A stretch of 64,000 bases of DNA, taken from Anaspis maculata (lineage: Eukaryota; Arthropoda; Insecta; Coleoptera; Scraptiidae). The notes below the pieces were generated by a model. That model did not search any database, had not been told where the DNA came from, and was given only the letters and a program-made list of their open reading frames with translations. The stretch covers positions 90,715,602 through 90,779,601 of the forward strand of contig OX421963.1 in assembly GCA_949128115.1 (NCBI GenBank), given 5' to 3'. A program made the position numbers and the translations under genes. This document shows, piece by piece, positions 45,981-56,647 of this stretch. Each line of letters opens with the position of its first letter. Position 1 is the first letter of the stretch.

Positions 45981-47351
45981 TTCCAATATAGAATCATCAG
46001 CTAAGCCAGAGGCTGTAGAATAGTGAACACTACTATCATTGTTGAACAAATATGTCTGAAATTTTCAAAAAATATCTACAAGCAATAAGACGCATTGAGC
46101 TGTATGAAAGAAATCATTTGGATTCTCGTACCAAACTAAACCTCAAATATTCATAGTGTTCATCTATTCTTGAGAGTTTACCGATTCTTATCTTGTTTTT
46201 TTTTATAGATCAAATTGGGACGACGACAAAAGTTTGTGGAATGATACGCACTGAGCGCTATAATTGAAAAGGGAGTCGGATGATGAAGAAAGGCAAAGAA
46301 GATGAAGAAAACTTACTCAGACTTTGAAAATGTGCAAACGATATATGAACCGTAGGTCTTCAGAACGATAATTTTTGGATCTTTCCTCCCGTTTCTCTGT
46401 AGAGCGATATATTTTCTCTTTTTTGCGCTGAACAGCGGAACTCCCGAGTCAAAAATCAAGGTATGATTGAACAAAATTTGAGATATCAATTATGAAAGTG
46501 ACTTAGGAAAATAAAACCTTACAACGTATGGAATTACTCTTGAGAACATCGGAGGGAAAACTTTCAACCACCATAACGAAAGCATCAAGTCGATACTTTT
46601 TTTATTTGAAAGAAATTGAAGAATCAGAATTTTTCATCAACACAACTGCGGAAGAAACGGGCATTGAGCACCAACATGCCACAAAAAAAAACAGTTACTG
46701 GACGTGATTATACCAAGCTTGGTATCGTTGAGAAGCTCTTTGAATATCTTCACAACTAAGCTTTGTTTCAGCTGATATCAGTGGCATCTTTCAACGCTAT
46801 AAATTTTTGAAAATTGTGGTTTCACGATTTCAAATCATGGATTTTATGAAAAAAAAATAAGAGGTGATTTTGAAAAATGTTACAAAATCTGTAATTAAAT
46901 TTGCATGAGAGAAAAACAGCTGTTTTGCAAAGATCATGATGGGCTTCTGTCCTGCTTCTGGGGAAAGGCTTCTCAACCCAGTACGAAAAACATACTTTTT
47001 TTTATATACCGGTACTCCGCATCATATTTCAGATAAGATTTGGTGTGATCATCCGAAGCATTTTGAACTAGCGAGGATTTCGAGACATGCTAAGCGTTTA
47101 AAACTTACATTATAAAATAATTAATCTACAACACAAGTCTTAAAAGTACACATTACGTATTATCATGGACACTCGAAGATTATAAAATACCTTAGGGTGA
47201 GGTCATTGTAGAGTATAAATAAACTAAACTAAACGCGTAAAATATTCACACTAGGTACGATTTTGTTCATACAAGAATGCTCAGTATTTTTCTTGGTTGT
47301 TGAAACCTCAGCTACTGAGATTCCAATTGTAAGAACTTCGAATGTTGGGCC
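45981..47351. other. Intronic, no gene seen
   Basis: No coding region supported apart from the repeat unit near 46640. Confidence 0.35.
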
Positions 47352-47578
47352 TCAATAATTGAGAGCTGTTTTGAATCTCACGATGTACTTGTCGCATTCG
47401 ATCATGCCGTGAACGTTGAGCAAATGATGGCGCACGGTATTGGCCCTCGACGCTTTGTACGTGCACCTTCCGAACCGACAGTGATAAGCCCTCGCCTGGC
47501 CGCAGTAGTACGTCTCGTGGACGTACAGCGAGTTCTTTTTCGTGAATATTTTGCCGCACCTTCTGCAGTTGTGCATTC
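47352..47578 (-). CDS. lola: lola alternative terminal exon (CX4C second finger, long tail)
   Basis: Acceptor TTTGTTTAAG, then GA completing the split codon, then MHNC. Finger 1 is CRRC-x12-H-ETYY-C, linker GQARAYH, finger 2 CRFGRC-x12-H-LLNV-H, followed by an 18-residue tail (GMIECDKYIVRF...). The acceptor polypyrimidine tract is weak (AAACAAACGTTTGTTTAAG-like), but phase and layout fit the array. The neighbouring exon's stop is only about 200 bp away. Confidence 0.88.
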
Positions 47579-47782
47579 CTTAAACAAACAAAAAAACACG
47601 TGTAAGAATATGGCACTTGGAAAGCAAAGCCCAACTTCTACGTATTTCCAAAGCACAAGACAGAAGATGAGTGAAGAAGCTTACTTACTGCAACGCCACC
47701 ACCTAGTAAAGTAAAACAAGCGCAAAAGTTTGGGCATTTATTCAGTTTATTCAAATTGTATACAAATTTCAGATTTCACTGC

Positions 47783-48027
47783 TCAAGAAAGCAAGAATTC
47801 TTCGTTATCTTTCCCGATGTAGGAGTTGATGCTGTGGCGGATCGTATGCGTTTTCGAAACGTGTTTCTTGACGTTTTCTTTTCGATTCGATTTGAACGTG
47901 CACTCGGGGAACGTGCAGATGAACGCCTTGCGCTGGCCGCAGTCGTACTTCAAGTGTTTGTACAACGAGTTGCGCTTGGAGTAGTACTTGTGGCAGTTGG
48001 GGCAGCAGAACACCTCCGGACTCACGT
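47783..48027 (-). CDS. lola: lola alternative terminal exon (CX4C second finger)
   Basis: Acceptor TGCTCCATTTCAG, then AC completing the split codon, then VSPEVFCC. Finger 1 is CPNC-x12-H-LKYD-C, linker GQRKAFI, finger 2 CTFPEC-x12-H-VSKT-H, tail of about 20 residues (TIRHSINSYIGK...). Two AATAAA signals at 47737-47742 and 47746-47751 follow the stop. Similar in build to the exon at 47352, so the two may be old tandem duplicates. Confidence 0.92.
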
Positions 48028-48209
48028 CTGAAATGGAGCAATATTAGAACGATTGTCAAGACAGTGTGATACCTGTTTTGATTTACGATTCGTTTCGAAA
48101 AAATGTGAGTTATTCCAACTGTGCTTTCACCTGTTCAGTGAGAAAGCGCTCAACGATCTTTGCAGGAAACTGTTTGTTGCGTTCGAATCGGACCACGCGT
48201 TTCTGAGTT

Positions 48210-49400
48210 ACAAATTCTTGAAATCGAGTGAAAGTACCGTTGGTATTGTTTTTCGACTTTGAAACATTTGTCGAAAGACAGTTTCGTGCATAACTGCATA
48301 ACTTTCCTAGTCCACTGACTTATTCACTTTGTGCAATCATTTAACTTGCCTATTTGAATAAATTGTTGATTATTGCTTTCAACTTGTTCGACTTCAACTT
48401 CAAGTACGAGCCTTGAATGAGGGGAAGCAGAAACATGGCCACAAGAGTTGAAAAAGCTTATGTGATTCAACGTTTCTACATGAGGAAATGATTTGATCTT
48501 ATATGAAGTGTCATATAAGATGATGCAACAATAGGTAGGTAGGGAGTAGGTCAAGTTAGTAAGTCACTGCTATCCGGGAGGATAGGGCCCATGCCCGAGT
48601 TCTGAATGATGATGATAGAAGTCAAAACAATTTTGGGAGTTGACTTTCCCCGATACCAATCAATGTCACAGGTGTTATCCAAGACCGAGTAAAGGCTCGC
48701 GTTCTCTTTCATCCCCTCAGTCTGAGAGCACGTGAATCGTCGTTGGCTGCGGCTCGCCCCGCCTACTGCGTATACAGTGCGCAAGCCGGCCGACGCAGCG
48801 TCATTTCTCACGGACGCTCGGACCGAGAGGAGCTTGGTCTCACATACTCCCAGCTCTATTTGATGCGCAGAAGTCTTTGCCAAAATTATACACAGCACTG
48901 GCTAACTAGTTTTAATCAAACAATGGTGAGACATTCGCACCGGTATTTTTTTTCAAAGTCACTTTTTCCCGCTTACGATTTAGCAATTGATCAGAGCCTC
49001 GATCAGAGCTTGCCCTTGATTGCGTCTTTCGTGAATCCATCAAGGCCCGGAAAGAACTGGAACTCTTGCCAATGGAGATGATATCTGGATTCGGATATCC
49101 ACGGTGATGCAGTAATTTCGCGAAAAAGCTTCCTCCAATTGGCCGCCGGGTTTGAACAACTCGAAGATTTCATCATTTTTTTTTATAGTCCGACATTGAC
49201 GCGTCGAATTTTAACATGACGACTTCGGCAAGCGGTCCTACGACAGGATGTGCCGCGTTGCCTGTCGTCGCGTCTGAAGGAGCAAGCGAAAAAAGCGATT
49301 TTTGCTGACGAGAAGAAATTTGAACCGCTCGCAATTCATGTCATGCGTGTTCCTTACAGGAAAAATTTAAACATTAACTCAGTGTCATAAAACTTGTAGA
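48210..49400. repeat. Direct repeat unit 1 (about 1.2 kb), includes S-type repeat
   Basis: From GTGAAAGTACCGTTGGTATTG onward, this region is repeated at 49655-50835 with high identity. It includes the S-type block (48350-48690), a GC-rich part around CTGCGGCTCGCCCCGCC and a 3' part. On the minus strand the 3' part contains weak coding potential, better preserved in unit 2. Element class unknown. Confidence 0.7.
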
Positions 49401-49654
49401 TTCCAGGATGCGGTTGAACCTTTAGCCTCTCGGAAGTATAATAGTATATTTGGTAGGTGAATGTCGGAACGATTTTGAAGTAAATAAAATAAATTCTTGG
49501 AAAATGAAACGAACCGATTAAGGACTGAGTTAATACTGAGGTTTAGAAAAAAAGGAAAACCACTTTATCGCTTAGTCGGATTTCTTGCCATCTAAAAGGT
49601 AAAGTGCATGGCGCGAACAAATCGGACAACGCGTTTCTGAGTTGAAAATTTTTG

Positions 49655-50840
49655 AAATCGGGTGAAAGTACCGTTGGTATTGTTTTTCGACTTTGAAACA
49701 TTTGTCGAAAGACAGTTTCGTGCAAAACTGCATAACTTTCCTGGTCCACCGACTTATTCACTTTGTGCAATCATTCAACTTGCCTATTTGAATAAATTGT
49801 TGTTTATTGCTTTCAACTTGTTCGACTTCAACTTCAAGTACGAGCCTTGAATGAGGGGAAGCAGAAACATGCCCAGAGTTGAAAAAGCTTATAACGTTTC
49901 TACATGAGGAAATGATTTGAAGTGTCATATAAGATGATGCAACAATAGGTGGGTGATGCAATGTCAAGGGAGTAGGTCAAGTTAGTGAGTCACTGCTATC
50001 CGGGAGGATAGGGCCCATGCCCGAGTTCTGAATGATGATGATACAAGTCAAAACAATTTTGGGAGTTGACTTTTCTCGGTACCAATCAATGTCACAGGTG
50101 TCACCTGAGGCCGAGTAGAGGCTTGCGTTCTCTTCCATCCCCTCAGTCTGAGAGCACGTGGATCGCCATTGGCTGCGGCTCGCCCCGCCCACTGCGTATA
50201 CAGTGCGTGAGCCGGCCGACGCAGGGTCATTTCTCACGGACGCTTGGACCGACAGGAGCTTGATCTTACATACTCCCGGCTCTATTTGATGCGCAGAAGT
50301 CTTTGCCAAAATCATACACAGCACTGGCTAACTAGTTTTAATCAAACAATGGTGAGACATTCGCATCGGTATTTTCTTTCAAAGTCACTTTTTCCCGCCT
50401 ACGATTTAGCAATTGATCAGAGCCTCGATCAGAGCTTGCCCTTGATTGCGTCTTTCGTGAATCCATCAAGGCCCGGAAAGAACTGGAACTCTTGCCAATG
50501 GAGATGATATCTGGATTCGGATATCCACGGTGATGCAGTTATTTCGCAAAAAAGCTTCCTCCAATTGGCCGTCGGGTTTAAAGAACTCGATGATTCCATC
50601 ATCATTTTTTTTGAGATAGTCCGACATTGAGGCGTCGAATTTCAACATGACGACTTCGGCAAGCGGTCCTACAGCACGATGTGCCGCGTTGCCTATCATC
50701 GAGTCTAGAGGAGCAAACAAAAAAAAAAGCGATTTTTCGCTGGCGAGAGAAAATTTCAACTGCTCGTAATTCATGTCATACGTGGTTCCTAACAGAAAAA
50801 ATTTCAACAGCAAGTCGGTGTCATAAAACTAGAAGATTCT
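49655..50840. repeat. Direct repeat unit 2 (about 1.2 kb)
   Basis: Second copy of the 48.2-kb unit; about 250 bp separate the two. Both share GTATACAGTGCG, CTTTGCCAAAAT.ATACACAGCAC and the coding-like segment at the right end. Segmental duplication or two insertions of one element. Confidence 0.7.
50466..50813 (-). pseudogene. Unidentified coding-like frame in direct repeat 2
   Basis: 115 codons on the minus strand, with a matching but broken frame in unit 1 (about 49030-49340). It contains FDASMSDYLKKNDDGIIEFF, PDGQLEEAFLRNN and VDIRIQI. Composition looks like a real protein and the frame is conserved between the two units, but I do not recognise the family. It is probably part of a transposon or endogenised element. 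Confidence 0.4.
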
Positions 50841-50874
50841 CAGCATGCGGTTCAACCAAGTCATCGTGACGTCG

Positions 50875-51885
50875 TCAGCGGGCACCAATGTTGTGTTTGT
50901 CATCCGCTTCATTGAATTGACGTAGTTTATTGTCAAATGTTGCAACAAATGCTCCAGCTATGCGATCATCTTTCCGCCCGTCATCTTCACGTCTTTGCTC
51001 AAGAAATCTCTGCCGTCGTTTGTTTCGCTTTCGCTGCCCACAATGCTCACGCATCCTGAATCCATCATGATCAGTAACAGAGAGACGTTGATTTGTCAAA
51101 AATGTCCTTTTATGCCGTCGAAGCCTCCTCTAAACAACTCGACTATCTCATCTTGGTTTTTTCTAGCTTTTGACAAGCTCAAACCTCAATTCAAAACTGT
51201 TGTTGCGGACATTTTTCGAAAGGTCCTTGATGTCTAGCAGCGTGTTGTTCATCTCCAATTTCAGTTTCTTCAGCACCGTCATCTAAATGCGCAAGCAGTC
51301 TTTGCGTCTCCATGCCGCCAAACAAGTAAAGAGCTGTCAACTGAAATATCTTGTACTTGAGTTATCTTTTTTTGGTACGGGTTGTAGCAGTGGACGTGGG
51401 ACGTGCCGTCGATTTCTTTCTCTATGTGAAGTGGCCGAGTTTTTTGAGGAGGAAAAGAAAAAAAATTTTCGCCCTGTTTTGTGCCCAGTCTAGACGTTCC
51501 CTCAGAAGATCGTGATCAAGAGTAGCCACGGTCATTCAGTTCTTCTTTGTCATAGTGCCGGCATCGGCATGATGTATCTGCGGTCTGCACGGCTATGGTT
51601 TCGTGGAAGTCGAGGTGAAAGTTCTCCCGCGGCATCCAAGTGGATATTGTTCGGGGAAATGCCCCGCAGGGATATGTTTCGCCGTTCTTTTGGGTGAAAA
51701 ATAAAATATAAGAAATACAGGTTTTATAGCGCCTGCGCCGTGTATCGTTGGATTTCCAGTGCGAACCGTTGCCATTTGTCGATGAAAATTTTCACGGCGG
51801 CTGGCGCCCATCTCGTGAACAACTTTCTTAGCGTTTCTCATAAAGTTTCCGACTCGGTTTCCGACGATAGTTCCAAAGTCCACAG
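50875..51885 (-). other. Unrecognised minus-strand coding-like segments
   Basis: Two open stretches, 50875-51099 (Arg/Asp-rich: RKRNKRRQRFLEQRREDDGR) and 51593-51883 (GNRVGNFMRNAKKVVHEMGA), separated by stops. GC content is higher than in the surroundings. They continue the coding-like region of the direct repeat. I do not recognise them; a decayed transposon polyprotein is my best guess. Confidence 0.3.
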
Positions 51886-51899
51886 TGCTTCAATTCTTA

Positions 51900-52440
51900 T
51901 AGGAGATTTGCTGAGAACGTTGCGTCGTCACTTAGCGACGGAGTTCTTCCACTCAACTGCCAACTGCCAATGAAAGTTACATCATTACATCATTACATCA
52001 TTTGTTACATGACACGTAGACATTCATTTTCATTCTATAATCAGTTTTGAAAATGGCTTGGTGCATTTATTGAAAGCCGGAATTCGAGTTAACTCATATG
52101 TATAAAAACAAGTGGAGAAGACATACTCGTAGTTACTACAATCTATCATTAACTTCAAGTGTGCAAATATTGGTCACGCCTCGCTGACACGCTTAAAGTT
52201 GACCTAATTATTCTTGAAATGAGTGACACTACACGTAACCCAGTAGGAGTGCTACCATTTTCTCTCCAACAGTCAGCTAGCTTTTGATTCAATGAATATT
52301 ATCAAGCTTCAGCTTTATTGTATTCAAATGTTGTTGAAATTATGCGATTACTTTGAATACAGTTAAAAGTTTGTTTAGATAATATGAACAATCAAAAAAT
52401 TGGATTGTCCAACAATAAATTAAACAACAATTGCACTGTT
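51900..52440. other. Intronic, no gene seen
   Basis: A short run of ACATCATT units at about 51972-51998; otherwise nothing recognised. Confidence 0.35.
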
Positions 52441-52460
52441 CAAACAATAAACAATTGACA

Positions 52461-52574
52461 CTCCCATTTGATTTGCATAGGAGATACGCTAGTTCATTTG
52501 GTACACGCAGAGATACGCTAGTTGTAATCATGTCTCACGAGTCGCGTTAGTCTCATTAGGGGTCATCGATTTGA
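52461..52574. repeat. Half copy of the ACTAGCGTATCTC MITE
   Basis: CCCATTTGATTTGCATAGGAG, then ATACGCTAGTTCATTTGGTA and AGTCTCATTAGGGGTCATCGAT, match the right half of 11621-11871. The left arm is missing. Confidence 0.75.
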
Positions 52575-52589
52575 TGAGTTATCATTCTT

Positions 52590-53510
52590 CAAACTTGTTT
52601 GAATTGAACTTCCAGTTTAGACTTTGAGCGAAGGGAGCCAGAGACATGTCTAGAATGAACATGGATGATTCGACTTGACGAGTTGGATGAAAATATAATT
52701 TGAGGTAGCAACATGAGGTAATGCAACGACAGGTAGCTAATGCTATCTCAAGTATACAAGGTGTTTCAGGGATGATAGCAAAAAATTCAACTGTGCGTAG
52801 ATCTCGTCAAAATATGACAAAAATCTATATACCATTTTGCAAAGTTCGGCCTAATGACGAAGATACAGCCCTCCAAAGTTCACTTTTTTCGGATTTCAAA
52901 ATTTGTAACTCAGGAACGTTTCGACAAATCTAGCTTTACTTTAGCAAAAACTGGTTCGTCATAATCATCTATCAACCTGCCAAATTTGGAAAGAACCCAA
53001 CCAGTGGTATAGGAGGTTTGAGGGTCAATAATTTAGAAAGCATCCGAAGAGAAGTTGACTTGAGGTGACCCCTCATAACTTCTACGCCACTAATTGGATT
53101 CTCTGCTAATTTGGCGAGTTGATAGATAATCATGACAAACTAGCTTATGCTGGATTAAAGCTAAATTTGTTGAAACGTTCCTGAGTTACAAATTTTTGAA
53201 ATCCGAAAAAAGTTGACTTTGGAGGGCTGTATCTTCATTATTAGGCCAAACTTTGCAAAATGGTACATAGGTTTTCGTCATATTTTGACGAGATCTACCC
53301 ACAATTCAATTTTTTGCTATCATCCCTGAAACACCCTGTATAAGACAATACTGTCCGGGAGGACAGGACCCATGCCCGAATTCTGTACGTTGGATAAAAC
53401 CATAACAATCTTGCGAGTTGAAGCCCAATACAAGTTCTTCAACACTGGTGTCAGAAACTGAAGGGTTGTGAACTTTTCCTGATACCAATCCTTATCACAG
53501 TTATTAGCCT
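52590..53510. repeat. S-type repeat, copy 4, split by a palindrome
   Basis: The first part, 52590-52755, matches the start of the repeat at 25085. The rest, from AAGACAATACTGTCCGGGAGG (53343) to CCTGATACCAATCCTTATCAC, resumes it. The palindrome at 52758-53339 interrupts it at a TA. Confidence 0.7.
52758..53339. repeat. 0.58-kb palindromic element, TA target duplication
   Basis: TACAAGGTGTTTCAGGGATGA at the left is mirrored by TCATCCCTGAAACACCCTGTA at the right; GATCTCGTCAAAATATGACA and GTCATATTTTGACGAGATC pair inside. TA flanks both ends, and the host repeat is known without the insertion at 25.3 kb, where a single TA is present. Non-coding. Confidence 0.85.
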
Positions 53511-53531
53511 ATTCAAAGACTAAAAGCAAAT

Positions 53532-53647
53532 TTACAACTGTTCGAAAATTTTGAAATTTTTGGAGAAATCTTGAGCTGGGCACACATTGTGAAGGACTGT
53601 GGAAGAAAAGTCTTTTCCGCACACCCCGCACAGCAGCATGTTCTTTG
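53532..53647 (-). pseudogene. Possible degenerate single-finger lola-type exon
   Basis: The minus strand reads MLLCGVCGKDFSSTVLHNVC and then about 15 more residues to a TAA. CGVC...H..C is like half of a short zinc finger. An AG at 53648-53649 would give the array's phase, but the stretch before it is not pyrimidine-rich. It lies next to genuine lola exons. It may be an eroded exon or chance. Confidence 0.25.
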
Positions 53648-53813
53648 CTTTCAGCTTCTACAAGACACTTTCAGTAAAACGCATCCACCTACATGAAATA
53701 CAAGCAAGCTTCGTGTTATTGCAATAAGACACCAGACGTGTGAAATTGTAGCAATGGTTTTATTTGTCCAAATCTCACAAATTCACAGTGACAAGTTGAA
53801 GATAACTTCGGTT

Positions 53814-54052
53814 TCAAATGTCTGAAGTTCCCATCTGCGAGTGATCGTAGCTGTTCTTCTCCCGTGACGGCACCATGTCAATGCAGTCTGGATGGTGAAT
53901 GGACATGTGGCGTTGCAGCGACAACTTTCGCGTGTACGCTTTGAGGCAAAGCTGGCAGACGAAATGAGAGATGCCCTCGCAGTTGTACTTCATGTGCCGG
54001 TACAAGTTGCAGCGGTGCTTGTACCAGCGCTGGCATCTCTGGCAGGTGTAGC
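53814..54052 (-). CDS. lola: lola alternative terminal exon
   Basis: Acceptor GCCGTGTTTCAG, then GC completing the split codon, then YTC. Finger 1 is CQRC-x12-H-MKYN-C, linker EGISHFV, finger 2 CQLC-x12-H-MSIH-H, then a long polar tail (PDCIDMVPSREKNSYDHSQ...). AATAAA at 53759-53764. The tail, with Ser, Asp and Lys/Arg, has no recognised domain. Confidence 0.9.
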
Positions 54053-54553
54053 CTGAAACACGGCATCTATTAGTGCCATTATCGTGATTTTGATGGTTTT
54101 CGACAAGAACCGACTGTTACGTCTACGAAATGATCATACAGAAATACAAGGTTAGCAATACTGGTACTTTATTATTGAAGTGAATCACAGTTGAAAGTGG
54201 ACAGTGCGCAAGTGGTTGCTTCAAGAACACGAAAGTTACAGAGGTGCTTTTGTGATGCTACAATTGCGAAAGAAAATACCATATAGCACCTACATATTCC
54301 CCAAAATAGTAGCTCAAGAAAACTTCATTGTCTTTCACTTCCATAATCGCCAAATTTCTCCTCAGCCAAGCTTGTCTCAGTCGATTTAGCCTGCGCGTTT
54401 ACGAGCTATGATTTTTTCCAGGTACCGCTACCCTGATTTTTTTTTTGAACCTTGATCATTTGCAACTCGATAGCGAGCAGTACAATTGGAAGAAAACTAA
54501 AAACAGATTGTAGTGGTTAGAATAATGCTTCGGCAGGTCGATAAAAAACTCGT

Positions 54554-54744
54554 TTATTTATTTTGCTCGACATATGAGTGGACCGTACGTAAGTGCGTGA
54601 TGACGCTGGATTTTTGTGTAAAGCGTTTCTGGCACAGGTGGCACTCAAAGGACTTGTTGCCGCCGCATTCGTACCGGATATGGCGGTTCAGCGTGATTTT
54701 GTATCTGTAAGAGCGTCCGCAGGCGCCGCAGGGATACAAGTGAC
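54554..54744 (-). CDS. lola: lola alternative terminal exon, stop inside an AATAAATAA run
   Basis: Acceptor TTTGTATTTCAG, then GT completing the split codon, then HLYPC. Finger 1 is CGAC-x12-H-IRYE-C, linker GGNKSFE, finger 2 CHLC-x12-H-LRTV-H, tail SYVEQNK and TAA. The last codons read AAT AAA TAA AC, so a polyadenylation hexamer overlaps the end of the coding sequence; another signal farther on may be used. Start of this exon is set by the acceptor. Confidence 0.92.
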
Positions 54745-55115
54745 CTGAAATACAAAAGTATTAGTAATTGATGTTGGAAGTCATTCGGCTTAGCCCTTTT
54801 GTGTAATTTTCAAGCTTAACCCTTTTGTGCCCGTCTTCAGCTTAATTCACACATCTTCAGTTGATAAGGATAAGTTTAATAAGTCGAATCAAACCTTGCC
54901 TTGTTGACACTTGTCATATTGTCTTGTTGCTTGTCTCCCTGCTGCGTACGTGTAGAAATGCACCTGTACTAAAGCTTCGAAACACGAAGATCAAAGAAGA
55001 AAAATAAAACTCTTCAATTGATATTTCAGATTCTCAATATAATTTGTACCTATTCATCATGATTTTGTTTATTGAAAAATAAAATTGGAGCTTTTCTTCA
55101 TCATTCTTGGCAGCT

Positions 55116-55324
55116 TCAAGACTTTGGCAGTAGGCAAGCGGCGACGCCGACCTTGGTCAGCTTGTGCTTGGTCATCATGTGAACCTTCAGGTTGTCGATC
55201 TGCGTCAGCTTGGCGAAACAAATGGGACAAGCGAACTGGGGATCTTTCTGGCATTCGTACAGCACATGCCTTTTCAGACTGCTCTTGTACTTGTACCTTC
55301 TGCCGCAAACGTCGCAAACGTGAC
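55116..55324 (-). CDS. lola: lola alternative terminal exon
   Basis: Acceptor GTGTTTTTTGCAG, then GT completing the split codon, then HVC. Finger 1 is CDVC-x12-H-VLYE-C, linker QKDPQFA (Gln in place of the usual Gly), finger 2 CPIC-x12-H-MMTK-H, tail KLTKVGVAACLLPKS. AATAAA at 55068-55073. The finger 2 helix has FAKLTQIDNLKV, lacking the common basic residue before the helix. Confidence 0.92.
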
Positions 55325-56054
55325 CTGCAAAAAACACCCGGTATAAAAATCCGGTGTAGAAGTCGGCCACATTATTATTTCAGAAAGTTTGGACAAAAAT
55401 TCAAAATTGAGGAAAAAACTTTGGAAAAGTTAGCTGGGTCTCTCTTTTCACTTACTAAAAGCCCAGAGCTGAGGGGTTGAAAATTTTAAACTTGGACCTG
55501 GAGGAATAAGGTGCTGACAACAAAGAGGTAGGTCCTTACGTTTATCGAATAGGTATATTGGGTATTCAAGATCAACCTCCAAAATGTAACCATAGTAAAT
55601 AGCTTTAGGTGTATTCATGATATCTTCATGATGATTATCTTGACTTTCAATCCACTGGAAACCTCCATACACGGTAAATGATAACTCATTGCTGCACCAT
55701 AAAGGTTATCAACATCAAAGTACATGAGAAACGGAGAATCTAGATTGGGATCATAATCTGATCCCATCCCATGTACTTATCATTTGCTTTACCTTAACGA
55801 TTTGAGCATTGTAAAACCCCTATTGTGAACTTAGAAGAGTAGGGAAGCAAAACAAAAGAACCAGCGGATCAGCCTAAGCCCCCCACGAACGCCTACTTTA
55901 CTATGCATGCATAGATTAACTGAATGATTGAATGTTGAATAATTATAATTTTCTTGATATTTTCGCTCATTTTTTATTGTGTTAAGTTGCGATTGCACAT
56001 AAAGCACCATCTTGTCACTCATCATCACATAAACTACTATCGATACTTCTTTAC
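55325..56054. other. Intronic, palindrome arm and no gene
   Basis: One arm of the 45.1-kb palindrome family lies at about 55630-55740 (CCACTGGAAACCTCCATAC, GGTTATCAACATCAAAGTAC). Otherwise nothing. Confidence 0.5.
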
Positions 56055-56260
56055 TTATGGATGTAGCATTATGTAATGCTTCTTGAGGCTGCTCTTGTGC
56101 TTGAATCTACGCATGCAGATCTTGCATTGGAACTGCGGTTCGACGCCGCATTCGTACTTGATGTGCCTGGCCAAGTGTCCTTTCTGCTTGTATGAAGACG
56201 TGCACTGCGGGCACATGTACCGGCCTTCCAGGTCTTGCGAAAACGTCATGTCTCTGAAAA
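56055..56260 (-). CDS. lola: lola alternative terminal exon, duplicate C1
   Basis: I place the start at the acceptor ACATGTTTGTAG, followed by TT, which completes the split codon, then FRDMTFSQDLEGRYMC. A second in-phase acceptor, TTATTTCCAG at 56321-56322, would add 20 residues, but it is not conserved in the duplicate. Finger 1 is CPQC-x12-H-IKYE-C, linker GVEPQFQ, finger 2 CKIC-x12-H-YIML-H and a stop right after HP. It is one of an exon pair duplicated at 61968/62607. Confidence 0.9.
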
Positions 56261-56647
56261 CTACAAACATGTTATTAGAAAAGGCCTCGCGCGCGCTGAC
56301 TACAACTGGGAAACCTTCACCTGGAAATAACACAAGCATTCGCTCAGTTTAGAACTTTATTCAATCAATATTGCATACAACAGATCGTTACCGAACCCAA
56401 AAATGTTAAAAAAGGAGGTATTAATAAAGGTAAAATACAGAAATAATAATGTGTGTCTTGAGCGTACTGGGTCATAACTGACTCACGATTGAACGTCAGA
56501 CTCTATACATATAAAACCGAGTATAAAACTAAGAAAAGCTGAGCAAGCAGTATACATGAAATAAGCGACTTTAGCACTATAACGAAGGAAAACTGTGATA
56601 CAGATAATTTAATAACCTAAATAAAATACACACGCGCATGCGCCAGC

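Larger units (their letters stand above)
42465..46790. repeat. Dispersed GCTACAATTGCGGTTGAA units
   Basis: A diverged unit of about 100-190 bp recurs at about 42470, 42700, 42910, 44630 and 46640, and in part at 40440 and 54258. Typical parts are GCTACAATTGCGGTTGAA.TGGGCATT, then (G)TTTGGT.TCGTTGAAAAGC and CACAACTAA. The units are interrupted by palindromes. Non-coding, class unknown. Confidence 0.5.

Noticed and set aside
49977..50324. 115-codon minus-strand frame repeated at 48551-48898
   Set aside because: It is present in both direct repeats but covers the S-type and GC-rich parts and has no protein-like pattern; the conserved coding-like part is further right.
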